A stretch of DNA of 64,000 nt. Origin: Prorocentrum cordatum. Its lineage: Eukaryota; Sar; Dinophyceae; Prorocentrales; Prorocentraceae. This document shows positions 53,696 to 63,062 of this stretch, in pieces (within the stretch, counting starts at the first letter, position 1; every line of letters begins with the position of its first letter). The stretch is from NCBI GenBank assembly GCA_963575745.1, contig CAUYUJ010012769.1:199501-263500 (forward strand). The letters are read 5' to 3'. The position numbers were made by a program, and so were the translations under genes. Under the pieces are notes generated by a model. The model was not told where the DNA came from and made no database searches. It worked only from the letters and a program-made list of their open reading frames with translations.

Positions 53696-54001
53696 CCAGT
53701 CAACAGCCTCCTGATACAAACCGAGCGGCGGGAACTTGCCCGCAGCCTAGCATGAATATGTTGTCGAGCATGCTCCTGCGATCTGCGACCATCGGCTCGA
53801 GCAACGTTAAACGCAGTGACAGTTGCGTCGCTAGCCCTCCGTGGCTAAGCAGTGCTTCGGTGGACGGGCAGTTCCAGAAACATGGCAAAATCATGTCCAA
53901 ATGCTCAGAGTCCCAAGTCGTCCGGGAGACGGAGGAGGGAGCGAAAGAGACGGGAACACGAATGGCCATTTGAATCATCCACTTGCGGACATGTGACTTC
54001 T

Positions 54002-55285
54002 TCAACTTGTCATGCACATACCACCTGAATAAGAATATGGGTTTTTGCACAATGTCAATCCTACTGGATGGGCGGGTTCGGGAAACAGCCCAACCCAGGT
54101 GCGCTCTGCATAGTGGCCCTCCTCGATGTTGTCACCCCGCTTGAGGCTGTCCACCATTCGCGGCCAACAAGAATAATTAACGTCTCTAATCCGGTCCATG
54201 CGGACTGCAAAGTTGCCACCGTAACGCGCCTGCACCACAGTGCAATTGCCATCGGGGAGACCATTACGATTCCAATGAAAAATGCCCAACGTGTCCCACC
54301 ATCTGCTCAGGGGTCGCTGCCCTGCGTCGGCTGGGTAATCAGACGTAGAAACTTCATAACGCTGCATGTGGTACTTGCCCAGCTCAGCGATTAAATGGAA
54401 ATCCGCAAATGGCGCCTGACATTTCAGAAAACAGCCAAATCCATGGTCTCGTGCGTCGGCGAGGACTGACGGAAAACCACGCAAACCAGCTCCTGGTTGA
54501 TGCACACGCATATTGTCTTTCAAAAAAAAACGGGTGCATTATCCGAAATTGGCGCCTTGAGGGCCCTGTCAAGTAGACTCAAGGCCCAAACAAACGAATG
54601 ATCGTTACGGCCAACGTTCGGGAGATTGATCGCCTGGGTATTCTTGGCTGGAAAACCGAGACCTAAGGGGGAGTCGCCGATATCTACCCCGCACTTCTGT
54701 ATGATCCTCACCATGGTGCTGTTCGCGTCGAGACATTTCACCACTCGAGCCAACTCCGACATCACTCCGTCGCGATTTTTGCACAGTGACATTACAATCA
54801 GCGCCGAGAAACGGAGAGGATGGAGTAAAAGACGCCGAGGCATGTCTTGAACGAAACCACCTTTGGCTTTGAACATCTCCGCGTCAGCTTCGAATGGTCC
54901 TGGCCGCATCATATCCTCTTCGGGCATTTCATCCCCCCAAAGTGGGTTGTGGGGGGGTGGTCCTCTCGAGCTGGATATCTTCCGCGAAACCCCGCTCACG
55001 GTGCTGAGAACCTGTCACAGTGGAATATTGTTCAACACGCGGCCATTCAAGCGCTTCAAATTTAAGAAGCCTGCGGTGCTGCATGTCGTTGGACTCAAAG
55101 GTTTTGCTCACACTGGGCGGCTGGTTGTCGAAGACCACGGTTTTCAGCTCAGCGCTTGGGCCGCCGTGCGTTTTAAGCTGATGCTCCACCATCACATGGA
55201 CATGCATGGTGTCCTTCGCGTGGGTCTGCAAAGCGCCCGCGCACGCAATCCTGAAAAGGAGGAACACTCCTTCCCGCAACGGCAT
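54002..55285 (-). CDS. DUF3431-like protein, intronless retrogene with two compensating frameshifts
   Basis: The start ATG at 55,285 lies 32 bases after the tandem DinoSL relic. The first 22 or so residues (MPLREGVFLLFRIACAGALQ) look like a signal peptide. The frame shifts by one extra base in a C7 run (plus strand 54,951-54,957) and shifts back by a missing base in a T9 run (plus strand 54,522-54,530). Allowing for both, about 427 residues result. From about residue 219 the pattern is that of DUF3431: INLPNVGRNDHSFVWAL, then VFF-LKDNMRVHQPG, and near the end NFAVRMDRIRDV and EEGHYAERTWVGLF. DUF3431 has no established activity. The shifts may be decay or homopolymer sequencing errors. Confidence 0.65.
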
Positions 55286-55317
55286 GCTCAGGCGAAGTTG
55301 TGTGAAGGGGCCCTGGC

Positions 55318-55354
55318 CTTGAGCCAAACTGGCTTGAGCCAAAATGGCTACGGA
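55318..55354 (-). other. tandem DinoSL relic (full leader plus truncated leader)
   Basis: On the minus strand, 55,354-55,333 matches the leader at 22 of 22 bases and is followed at once by CCAGTTTGGCTCAAG (55,332-55,318). That is leader positions 8-22 with one change. Truncation after position 7 is expected when the AG inside the older leader (CCGTAG) serves as acceptor for a new trans-splicing event. Confidence 0.92.
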
Positions 55355-55660
55355 GCCTCTTGAAGGCCCTCTTGGGGCCCTCACGGGCCCTCTTGGGGCG
55401 CTCTTGGGCGTCTTCGGGGCCTCTTCAACCTTTTTTGACCATCTGTACGGAAGCGGCCCGGGGCAGTCCCGGGGGGTCTGTGACCCCCCAAACGTTCGGG
55501 GGGCGGCCATGGGGGATGACGGCACCGATTTTTGCCCCCCCCCCCCCCCCCCCCTGGGCCTACTCATATATACACAACACACACACACATATATATATAT
55601 ATCTGTATGTATACACACACACACACCCCAAAATGCACTTCGGGGTTCGCACTTCTGGTC
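55355..55660. repeat. CTCTTGGGG-type array 5, C-run and TA/CA microsatellite
   Basis: Short array (55,355-55,440), unassigned sequence, a C16-type run at 55,537-55,554, then CACA/TATA repeats at 55,568-55,627. Confidence 0.75.
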
Positions 55661-55669
55661 TAAAGAACT

Positions 55670-55915
55670 GAGCCTGTGTCGGTCTGGCGGCTCCATGCTG
55701 GCCGTCGCCGCCAAGTCGCCGCTTCGTCGCCGCCCGTCGCCTGGGCTTCTGTGTCGGTCTAGCGGTTCCGTGCCGGTCGTCGCCGCCCCATGGCCGCCTC
55801 GTCGCCGCCCATCGTGTGGGGTCTGGCTGCCAAGTCTGGCGGCAACGTGTTCGCCGTCGCCGCCCCGTCGTCGCAGTCGCCGTCGCCGCCCCGTCGACGC
55901 TTCGGATATTGTTTT
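55670..55915. repeat. GTCGCCG-rich minisatellite
   Basis: Unit of about 65 bases with GTGTCGGTCTrGCGG and CCGTCGTCGCCGCC occurs at 55,676 and 55,751, then decays into GTCGCC repeats. Confidence 0.7.
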
Positions 55916-55969
55916 TTAGAAAGGGAGTTCGGATCTCCCCTGGGGTTAACGGCCTCCCTTTTCGCATTG

Positions 55970-56200
55970 CGATTTGTATTTGATTCTGCCCCAGTGTCCA
56001 TCCTACATATGAGTTCATACCAACCCAGCCAGGCCAGTATCGACCCCCCCCCGCCATCCTCTGCAAAGATGCGATGCGTGCGCACCCGTTCATCACAAAT
56101 CATACGTTTTCAACTACCCTTTGGGAACACATGAGACGAAATGAACACGCTCGCGCGACGTCGCGCACGCATGCCGAAATCCTTCCAAAACCGTGAATGT
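55970..56200 (+). repeat. dispersed repeat W, copy 1
   Basis: CCAACC, GTATCGACCCCCC, CGCCATCCTCTGCAA and then GCGCGACGTCGCGCACGCAT. Recurs at 58,370-58,600 on the same strand. Related CGCGCG/ATGCCGAA modules sit at 56,430-56,480, 57,450-57,600 and 58,765-58,820. Confidence 0.65.
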
Positions 56201-56742
56201 CGTACGGCTATCAAAATCGGACGTCCCAGAAACATATAAAAACACATGGCTTCACAACGGGGATGTAAAACAATACGCTCGCGCTCTTGCGAATCCTTTA
56301 CATAAAAAACCATTGGATTTTCAACGTTTTCAAGACATGCGACAAAACTGTGTTTTCGCGCGCGCGTGTCGAAATCGTTTGAAAGCCCTTGCGCGCGTGC
56401 TGTCGCAATAATCCTTGGCAAACAAGGGGACGAAGTGCGCGCGCGCGTCGTCGCGAGCACATGCCGAACTCTTTCAAAAACCGGAGGTTGCGTACGGATT
56501 TCACAACCGAGTGTCCCGCAACCTTTCCTTGTATACTATATATAAACATGGCGTCGCAAAACCAATTTTCAAACATGCCAACGCTCGCGCTCTTGCGAAT
56601 CCTTGAATCGGAGATTGGGGGTGAGTCCGACGTGAAACGGACCCCCCAATACTGGGAAATCGATTTCGGTTTCGGGTTCGTGTCGTGCGTGCCGTGCACG
56701 CGTGCGGTCGAGGCGAAGCTGCGTGGGCGGGCGAGAAGAAAT

Positions 56743-56905
56743 CCTCCTGTGGCTGGGCCGCGGCTGGACCAAATCTAATTCCTCCGGCGGCAGGTGCCCC
56801 GCGGTGTTCCGCCGGTGTCCCGAAATCCTCCTGTGGCTGGGCCGCGGCTGGACCAAATGTGACTCCTCCGGCGGCCGGTGCCCCGCGGTGTCCCGCCGGT
56901 GTCCC
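56743..56905. repeat. tandem duplication of about 82 bases
   Basis: AATCCTCCTGTGGCTGGGCC to GGTGTCCCG occurs twice in a row (56,743-56,824 and 56,825-56,905) with few differences. Confidence 0.85.
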
Positions 56906-56919
56906 GTGGTGTCCCGTTG

Positions 56920-57345
56920 AGTGAGATCGATAATGAGATCGATCGTGAAATCGATGCTGAGATCGATGGTGATATCGATTGTGAGATCGATACTGAGATC
57001 GATGTGGTGCCCCGAAGTGTCCCGCGGTGTCCGAAAAAACGAGGTCGATAGAAAAATCGATAATGAAATGGACAGGTGTCCCGTGGTGTCCCAAAGAGTG
57101 AGATCGATACTGAAATCGATCGTGAAATCGATGCTGAGATCGATGTGGTGCCCGAAATGTCTCGCGGTGTCCCAAACAATGCGATCGATAATAACATCGA
57201 AACTGAAATCGACAAGTGTTCCGTGGTGTCCCGTTGAGTGAGATCGATAATGGGGTCGATCGTTAGATCGACAAGTGTCCCGTGGTGTCCAGTGGTATCC
57301 CGTGGTGTTCCGTTGACTGAGACCGATCGCGAAATCGATTCAGTC
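56920..57345. repeat. ATCGAT-rich minisatellite
   Basis: Repeats of GAGATCGATnnTGA type (12-base period) alternate with GTGTCCCGTGGTGTCCCG blocks at about 57,005-57,035, 57,068-57,100, 57,210-57,240 and 57,280-57,315. Confidence 0.82.
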
Positions 57346-58019
57346 AGATGTTGGTTCCCCCCTTTCTCCCCCCCAAACCTCCTTATCACCCGAAGGGTGG
57401 TCGTATAGGTACAAAGTATATTTCCGCATTTTCGTAAAATTCTGGCAAGCGGGCCTTTCGCGCAGCGTGCCGAAATCTTGCGGTCGCCCTTGCGCGCGTG
57501 CTGGGGGGGGGGGGGGGCACGATCCGTATCAAATAGTACAATGCGGGTCATTCTCGCGCGTCGGCCACGCGCGCATGTCGAACTCCTTCCAAAACCTTCA
57601 CCACAGACGCGAGGACGCAACCATTGTCGTCGGCGTGATCAGCATCGGCGCCGTCACTGGCCGTGCCATCGTCGTTGCCAACATCGTCACCAACACCGAT
57701 ACTATCGACATCGTGTCTCCCTTTGCCGACGTTGCCATGCTACCGCGCCCGCCCAAGCCGCCGACTCGCACTGAAATGCCCGCTGGGATTTGCCCAGCGG
57801 TCAGCGCCCCGCGGCCGCGTCGGTCGCGCCAAACTAGCTGGCCGCTGCGCGGAAGTGCATGCGCGGGCTGGCGCGGCCGCGGAGATGCACCAGCCAAGAC
57901 CAAGCACTCATGTCAATCGACGCCGCTCGTGTTTTGCAAGACAAGTTGCGGGTGGGTGGGTGGGATGATTGCGCGAACAATGGAGCGGAGCTGACAACAG
58001 TGAACTCCACGAGTAAATT
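57346..58019. other. no recognised gene; contains repeat modules
   Basis: A G-run at 57,502-57,515, CGCGCG/ATGTCGAACTCCTTCC modules at 57,450-57,600 and GACAAGTTGCGGGTGGGTGG at 57,941 (related to 58,130). A plus-strand frame at 57,467-57,994 has no domain. Confidence 0.4.
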
Positions 58020-58275
58020 ACACCGTGGTCGTTGTCGGCGGCGTCGTCGTCGTTGTCGCTGTCGTCGTCGTCGTCGCTGTCGTTGCCATGTGCCATGTGG
58101 TACCCGCCGTCACGGTCTTAAGAGATTTTGCAAAGCAGGTTGCGGGTGGGTGGGTGGGTGGGTGGCAAAGTCGGCAAGAGAATTACACCGTATAGATTGC
58201 ACCGCGCTCATTGCACCACGCTGCTTGCACCACGCAAATTGCACCGCATATATTGCACCACGTGGATCGCGCCAC
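58020..58275. repeat. GTCGTC array, GGTGGGTG run and ATTGCACCrC 16-mers
   Basis: (GTCGTC)n-like at 58,028-58,088; GGTGGGTG run at 58,140-58,165; six units of about 16 bases ending ATTGCACCAC or ATTGCACCGC at 58,180-58,265. Confidence 0.75.
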
Positions 58276-58369
58276 ATCTGTTCAACAACACAGTTTTCCT
58301 CTATGAAGACGATTCGATTACACCCCCAACCTCCCCCTGGTCTTCTCCGTTGTTGGTTTCGCTTGTGAA

Positions 58370-58600
58370 TTCATAAATGATCTGGACCCCTCGTCCATCC
58401 GAAATGCGAATCCATGCCATCCCAACCCGACAGGTATCGACCCCCCTCGCCATCCTCTGCAACAGACACTATGCGCGCACTCTCGTTTGTAAAAAAATGA
58501 TCAGTTCTCAAAAACCCTTTGCAACAAAGAAGACGAAGTGCACACGCGCGCGTCGCCGCGCGCGCATGCCGACATCTTTTGAACATCTTCGGTGTCGTAA
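58370..58600 (+). repeat. dispersed repeat W, copy 2
   Basis: Matches 55,970-56,200: CCCAACC, GTATCGACCCCCC, CGCCATCCTCTGCAA, then a CGCGCGTCGCCGCGCGCGCA module. 58,600-59,400 holds another CGCGCG module (58,765-58,820) and short CTTGGGG patches, no gene. Confidence 0.65.
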
Positions 58601-59404
58601 GGTGTTCAAAATCGAGCATCACGAAAATATGTAGCACACGTGGTTTGCAACACGAATCTTCGAACCAAAGAATTGCGCCCGCGCTCTTGCAACTTCTTAG
58701 GGTAACCCTCTCTTATATATTTTCCTTTGAAAAAACAACAACATGGTCATAACATTCTTCCAAAGGGCCTCTCGCGCGCGCGTGTCGAAATCGTTCGAAC
58801 GCCCGTGCGCGCGTGCTGTCGCAAGAAGAGGGGAGGGATGAGAGAGAAGGACCCTGGATCTCGGAAGTGCTCGACACTTCCGAAACCGGTCAGCAAAATC
58901 GTAACCCGTCCTGTCCCTAGCCCCCCCCTTAATGGGCATCGCTGCGCCGACCCCTGTCCCCATGGGCGTGGCCTGGGCCCCAGGTGGCCGATTTGCCACC
59001 CTTAAGTGGGGATGCTCTGATGGGAGGAGGCCTCTTGGGAACCTCTTGGGGTGCTTTCTAAGAGGAACACAAAACGGCATAAACATACACTTTTGACGGT
59101 TCGCGCGGATTTCTCGGATTTGAGCTGAACCCCCTTCCCTGGCGCGCCTCTGGCGCCAGGGGTGGCGCCAGAGGCGCCGCCACGGGGGCTCAGTGCAGAT
59201 CCCAAAAACACGCGCGGAGCGCCCAACATATATGTTTATGCTGTTTTCTCTTCTTCGACTCTTGGGGCCTCCTGGGAGCTTCCCAGGGAACTCTGCTGGG
59301 CTCCGGGGCTGCCACGGACGTCGACGGGGGCGGCGTCCAGGGCGCCGCCAGGCGAGGCCGCGGGGAGGAGGTCAGGGGCGAGATCGGATGTCTCAGCAGG
59401 GGCA

Positions 59405-59600
59405 GGGGAGGAGGAGGAGGAGGAGGAGGAGGAGGAGGAGGAGGAGGAGGAGGAGGAGGAGGAGGAGGAGGAGGAGAAGAACGAGGAGGAGGAGAAAGAG
59501 GAGGAGGAGAAAGAGGAGGAGGAGGAGGAGGAGGAGGAGGAGGAGGAGGGAGGAGGAGGAGGAGGAGGAGGAGGAGGAGGAAGAGGACAGGAGGAGGAGG
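59405..59600. repeat. GGA tract
   Basis: About 195 bases of (GGA)n with GAA interruptions. Frames across it are artefacts. 59,600-60,180 is GC-rich with CAGCGTCGG-type short repeats and no recognised gene. Confidence 0.92.
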
Positions 59601-60189
59601 TCAGGGGCGGCGGGATCGGGGCCGGGGGGTCGCCGCGGGCGGTCCACCCGGGGCCCGACGACTGCCGAAAGGGAGGCGGGCCTCCGACGCTGTGACTTTT
59701 GCCCAGCCGGGCGCCTCGCCGCAGTCCCAGCCCGCGGGGCCCGATCCCGGGCCCTGGGAAGCAACATTCCTGCCTCTCAAGCCTTATGTTTTTTAGAGAA
59801 GAGCCTTGTTGAACTGGGTTGGACCTCGTCCTTCTCCTTCTCCTCCTCCTCCTTTTTTGCGCGCGGGTCTCTGGGCGCTACGGAAAAATATGCCGATCCC
59901 GGGCCCCGCGGCGTGGGTCTGGGCACGGGGAGAGGGCCGGCACCTCTGGGGCCGCGGGTCGAGAACCTCACGTCGGCGGGGGTCTGCAGGGCCCCCAGCC
60001 GCGATGGGGCGTCGGGTCGGGCCACGGACCTCGGGGCAGCGGCGTGCGGTCCCAGGGCAGCAGCGTCGGATCTCGGGGCAGGCTCCGGAGAAACTCGCGG
60101 GGCCTTCTGCGAAACCGAAGAGGGCCGAACGTCGGAGGGCTTCTTGCAAGTCCAGCCGCCTCTGAGAGTGCCTGCGTGCCCCCGCAATG

Positions 60190-60330
60190 ATCATCTGGTT
60201 TTCGGGTCATAGCCGAGGTCTCCGGCGGCCATTCGGGGCGATCGGAGCAGTCCTGGAACACCCTCGGCGAAGCGCAGCTGCTGGAAAACACCCCGAGGCT
60301 GGCGAGCCACCGAGAACAGACGCACACCTC
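60190..60330 (+). repeat. dispersed repeat Z, copy 2
   Basis: Shares CTCGGCGAAGCGCAGCTG and flanks with 34,600-34,730. Confidence 0.6.
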
Positions 60331-60817
60331 CGAAAACCACGAACATCGAAGCTCGAACGACGACGACGAAAACACTTGGGAAGCCACGAAAACATCAGAA
60401 AACTCAGAACTTTCCCCGCCGGGCGCGCCGCCGAGATCAGGCGTCGGGTCGGGCGCCGAAACCGACGTCAGCCTGAAAGATGCATGTGGCGTTTTTTACA
60501 TATGCTTCTCTAGCTCTGTGGTTGCTTTTCCTGCGTCTCCTGGTGTGCGAAAATTATCCCGGCAAGGCAACCGAACAGCGATGTGTAGAGGCATATATAC
60601 GAGCAGCCTCCTTAATATTCATATGAGAACCCAATTGTAGAATTCTAAATCTGACCCTGCAATCAACGGATGTGGGTCTACACGAGGCCCTGCTAAACAC
60701 AGATGAAGTTTCAAACGAGACGCTTGGGAGCTTGCATTTCAAAGGACGTGCGTCCACAGCGCACCCCTTGTGGCGAAGAGGAGATGCCAAGCCTGCCACA
60801 GTTGAGTGACTGACTAG

Positions 60818-60940
60818 TTATATAAATGTATGCTGAAATGAGCTTTATCCAGACATAAACGCATGGAGGTTTAATCGAAACACAGCTAGCAATGGATGTG
60901 AGCGACAGGGGACACTGCTATCAACTGATTTATCTCTGCG
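60818..60940. repeat. direct repeat around poly-T, left copy
   Basis: TATATAAATGTATG, CATGGAG, GAAACACAGCTAGCAA, GGATGTG and GGGGACACTGCTA recur in order at 61,178-61,300. Confidence 0.75.
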
Positions 60941-61060
60941 AGAGAAACCACTTACGAAACACTTTTAGGGACGGATCAATGCTCGATCAAGGTGTGCACG
61001 TAAGCAGAGCTGGAAGCATAGTCTGAAGTACTCTTTTGCATAGTCTGAAGCACGATATCG

Positions 61061-61062
<2 letters not shown>

Positions 61063-61126
<64 letters not shown>
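61063..61126 (-). repeat. 64-base poly-T (poly-A on minus strand)
   Basis: Pure run of 64 T between two copies of a direct repeat. It could be the poly-A tail of a retroposed minus-strand RNA. The sequence before it on that strand shows no recognised gene. Confidence 0.9.
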
Positions 61127-61177
61127 CCAAATGTGACTCTGCTTCACTAGATATATGTTCGAACGAAATATGTATGG

Positions 61178-61300
61178 ATTTTTATATAAATGTATGTTGA
61201 CATGCGCTCATGTATAAATGCATGGAGATCCGATTGAAGCACAGCTATCAACGGATGTGGGGCGAAACAGAGAAAGGGGACACTGCTAGGTCCTGATCTC
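61178..61300. repeat. direct repeat around poly-T, right copy
   Basis: Second copy of 60,818-60,940, about 360 bases later. Confidence 0.75.
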
Positions 61301-61419
61301 GTTGATCCGTAGGAGGGCTGCTATTGAATCTCAGAGATGTTATCAGTCCGTCCGTCCTTACATGATAACTCCGCTTAGCCCCGCGAAGGGTGTTATGTAC
61401 ACCGACCACAGACGCATCG

Positions 61420-61690
61420 AGGATCAAGCTCCCGAGGACGAAGATCTTGGGACACCAGCTCGATCCTCGACTGATCCCCCGATCCAGAGTTCAAGGTTCT
61501 CGAGCCAGGTATCCGAGATCTTGTGATCTCGGATCCACGACGGCTCGAGAATCTGGAAGCCTCGATTGGGGAATCGTTCGAGGATCAAGTAGACGAATGT
61601 GAAGATCTTGACACCAACGCTTCATCGTCGATCGCCTCCGCGATCGAGAGTCGAAGGTTCTCGAGCCGAGGATCTGAAAATTCCTGTGCC
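61420..61690. repeat. alternating inverted repeats
   Basis: Segments with GGTTCTCGAGCC or its complement occur at about 61,493, 61,540 and 61,660 in alternating orientation. GAGATCTTGTGATCTC at 61,510-61,525 is a near-palindrome. Frames on both strands give similar peptides (LENLEASIGESFEDQ on plus, LENLRLSIAEAIDDE on minus), the expected result of inverted duplication of one sequence. Confidence 0.65.
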
Positions 61691-61782
61691 GTGCTCGAAC
61701 GTGCTTCGGACGTTACTGTATTTCGCTTCGGTATCCGCCCGAACTGCTTCACGTGGTCGACTAGCGTTTGCAGAGGACCGCT

Positions 61783-61872
61783 CAATGCAGCACGCTGAGG
61801 AGCAGCACTGGTCAATGCCGCAGGCTGAGGAGCACCGCTGTTCAATGCAGCAGGGTCAGTAGCACCGCCGCC
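61783..61872. repeat. 30-base tandem repeat
   Basis: Three units of TCAATGCAGCACGCTGAGGAGCA type. Confidence 0.75.
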
Positions 61873-62109
61873 AGACCGAGAACTCCCAGCATGCCGTGGC
61901 ATTAAGGTGTGCAGTAGGCGCTGCGCAGTTCTTTTGAAAGCAGGGCTGTAGCCAAGAAGGCTAAGGAGAGGGTGATGACGATGATCGTGACGACTACGTG
62001 CTACACCGTACTATTGCAGGCCATCTACTACGTAGTACTACGTATTACGTCGGGCACCAAAAAATGTTACAGGAGTGGTGTTCGGGGAACACGACGAAGA
62101 GGAAGTGGC

Positions 62110-62164
<55 letters not shown>

Positions 62165-62306
62165 GACTACGACTACTACTACTACTACTACTAATACTAC
62201 TACTAGTCCTACTACTAGCACTACTACTACTACTACTCCTACTACTACTCCTACTACTACTCCTACTACTACTACTCCTACTACTACTACTATTACGACT
62301 ATTACG

Positions 62307-62375
<69 letters not shown>

Positions 62376-62376
62376 G
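62110..62376. repeat. CTA trinucleotide array
   Basis: (CTA)n with CTC and CGA interruptions. 62,376-62,680 shows no gene. Confidence 0.92.
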
Positions 62377-62680
62377 CTGGGGGAGGAGAAGGGAGAAGGA
62401 AAGGACGGAAAAGGAGGGCTCGGGGGCCCTTGAAGGGGGGGATGTGCCCATCCGAGGGAACGGTGCACCCCCCCCTCCCCGTCGTGAAATCGAGGCACCA
62501 GCCGTGGCAACGACCCCCCCCCTATCCCCCTCCGCGACCTGAGTAGAGCACCCAGGCCAGCGGAGGACGTCATAGGGGGCGGGGGTTCTGACTTCGATGA
62601 AAGAAGAAGGAGAGCGGGAGGCAAGGATCAGGCAGACGAAAACCCTTTTAGGCTTTACCCGGCGTGTGGGCATGCCCTTT

Positions 62681-63062
62681 GAGCACGAAGTGGCCTACAG
62701 TTGGCTCCGGGCATTGAAAATGTGGCCCTGGAGTGGAGTTCTGGCGATTCGAAGAGCACGAAGTGGCCTACAGTTGGCTCCGGCCACTCAAATGTAGCCC
62801 GGGAGTGGAGTTCTGGGAGGTCGAAGAGCACGAAGTGTGTGACTGTTGACGAAAAACGAGCCCGCCTTTGTTCCCGGTCCTCCAGAAAGTGGCCCGGGAA
62901 TGGAGTTCTGGGAGGTCGAAGAGCACGAAATGTGTGAGGGTTGGCAAAAAGCGAGCCCGGCTCTGTTCCCGGTTCTCCAGAATGTGTCCCGGGAATGGAG
63001 TTCTGGGAGGTCGAAGAGCACGAAGTGTGTGACTGTTGGCGAAAAACGATTCCCGGTTCTCC
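62681..63062. repeat. tandem repeat of 72 to 95 bases, five units
   Basis: GAGCACGAAGTG starts each unit at about 62,681, 62,754, 62,826, 62,921 and 63,016. Units contain GAATGGAGTTCTGGGAGGTC. Periods are 73, 72, 95 and 95, so a 23-base insertion was amplified with the later units. Confidence 0.85.

Noticed and set aside
53700-54050. Minus-strand frame downstream of the DUF3431-like stop as an extra domain
   Set aside because: It is in another frame beyond a clear stop, has no motif, and is better taken as 3' UTR or chance.
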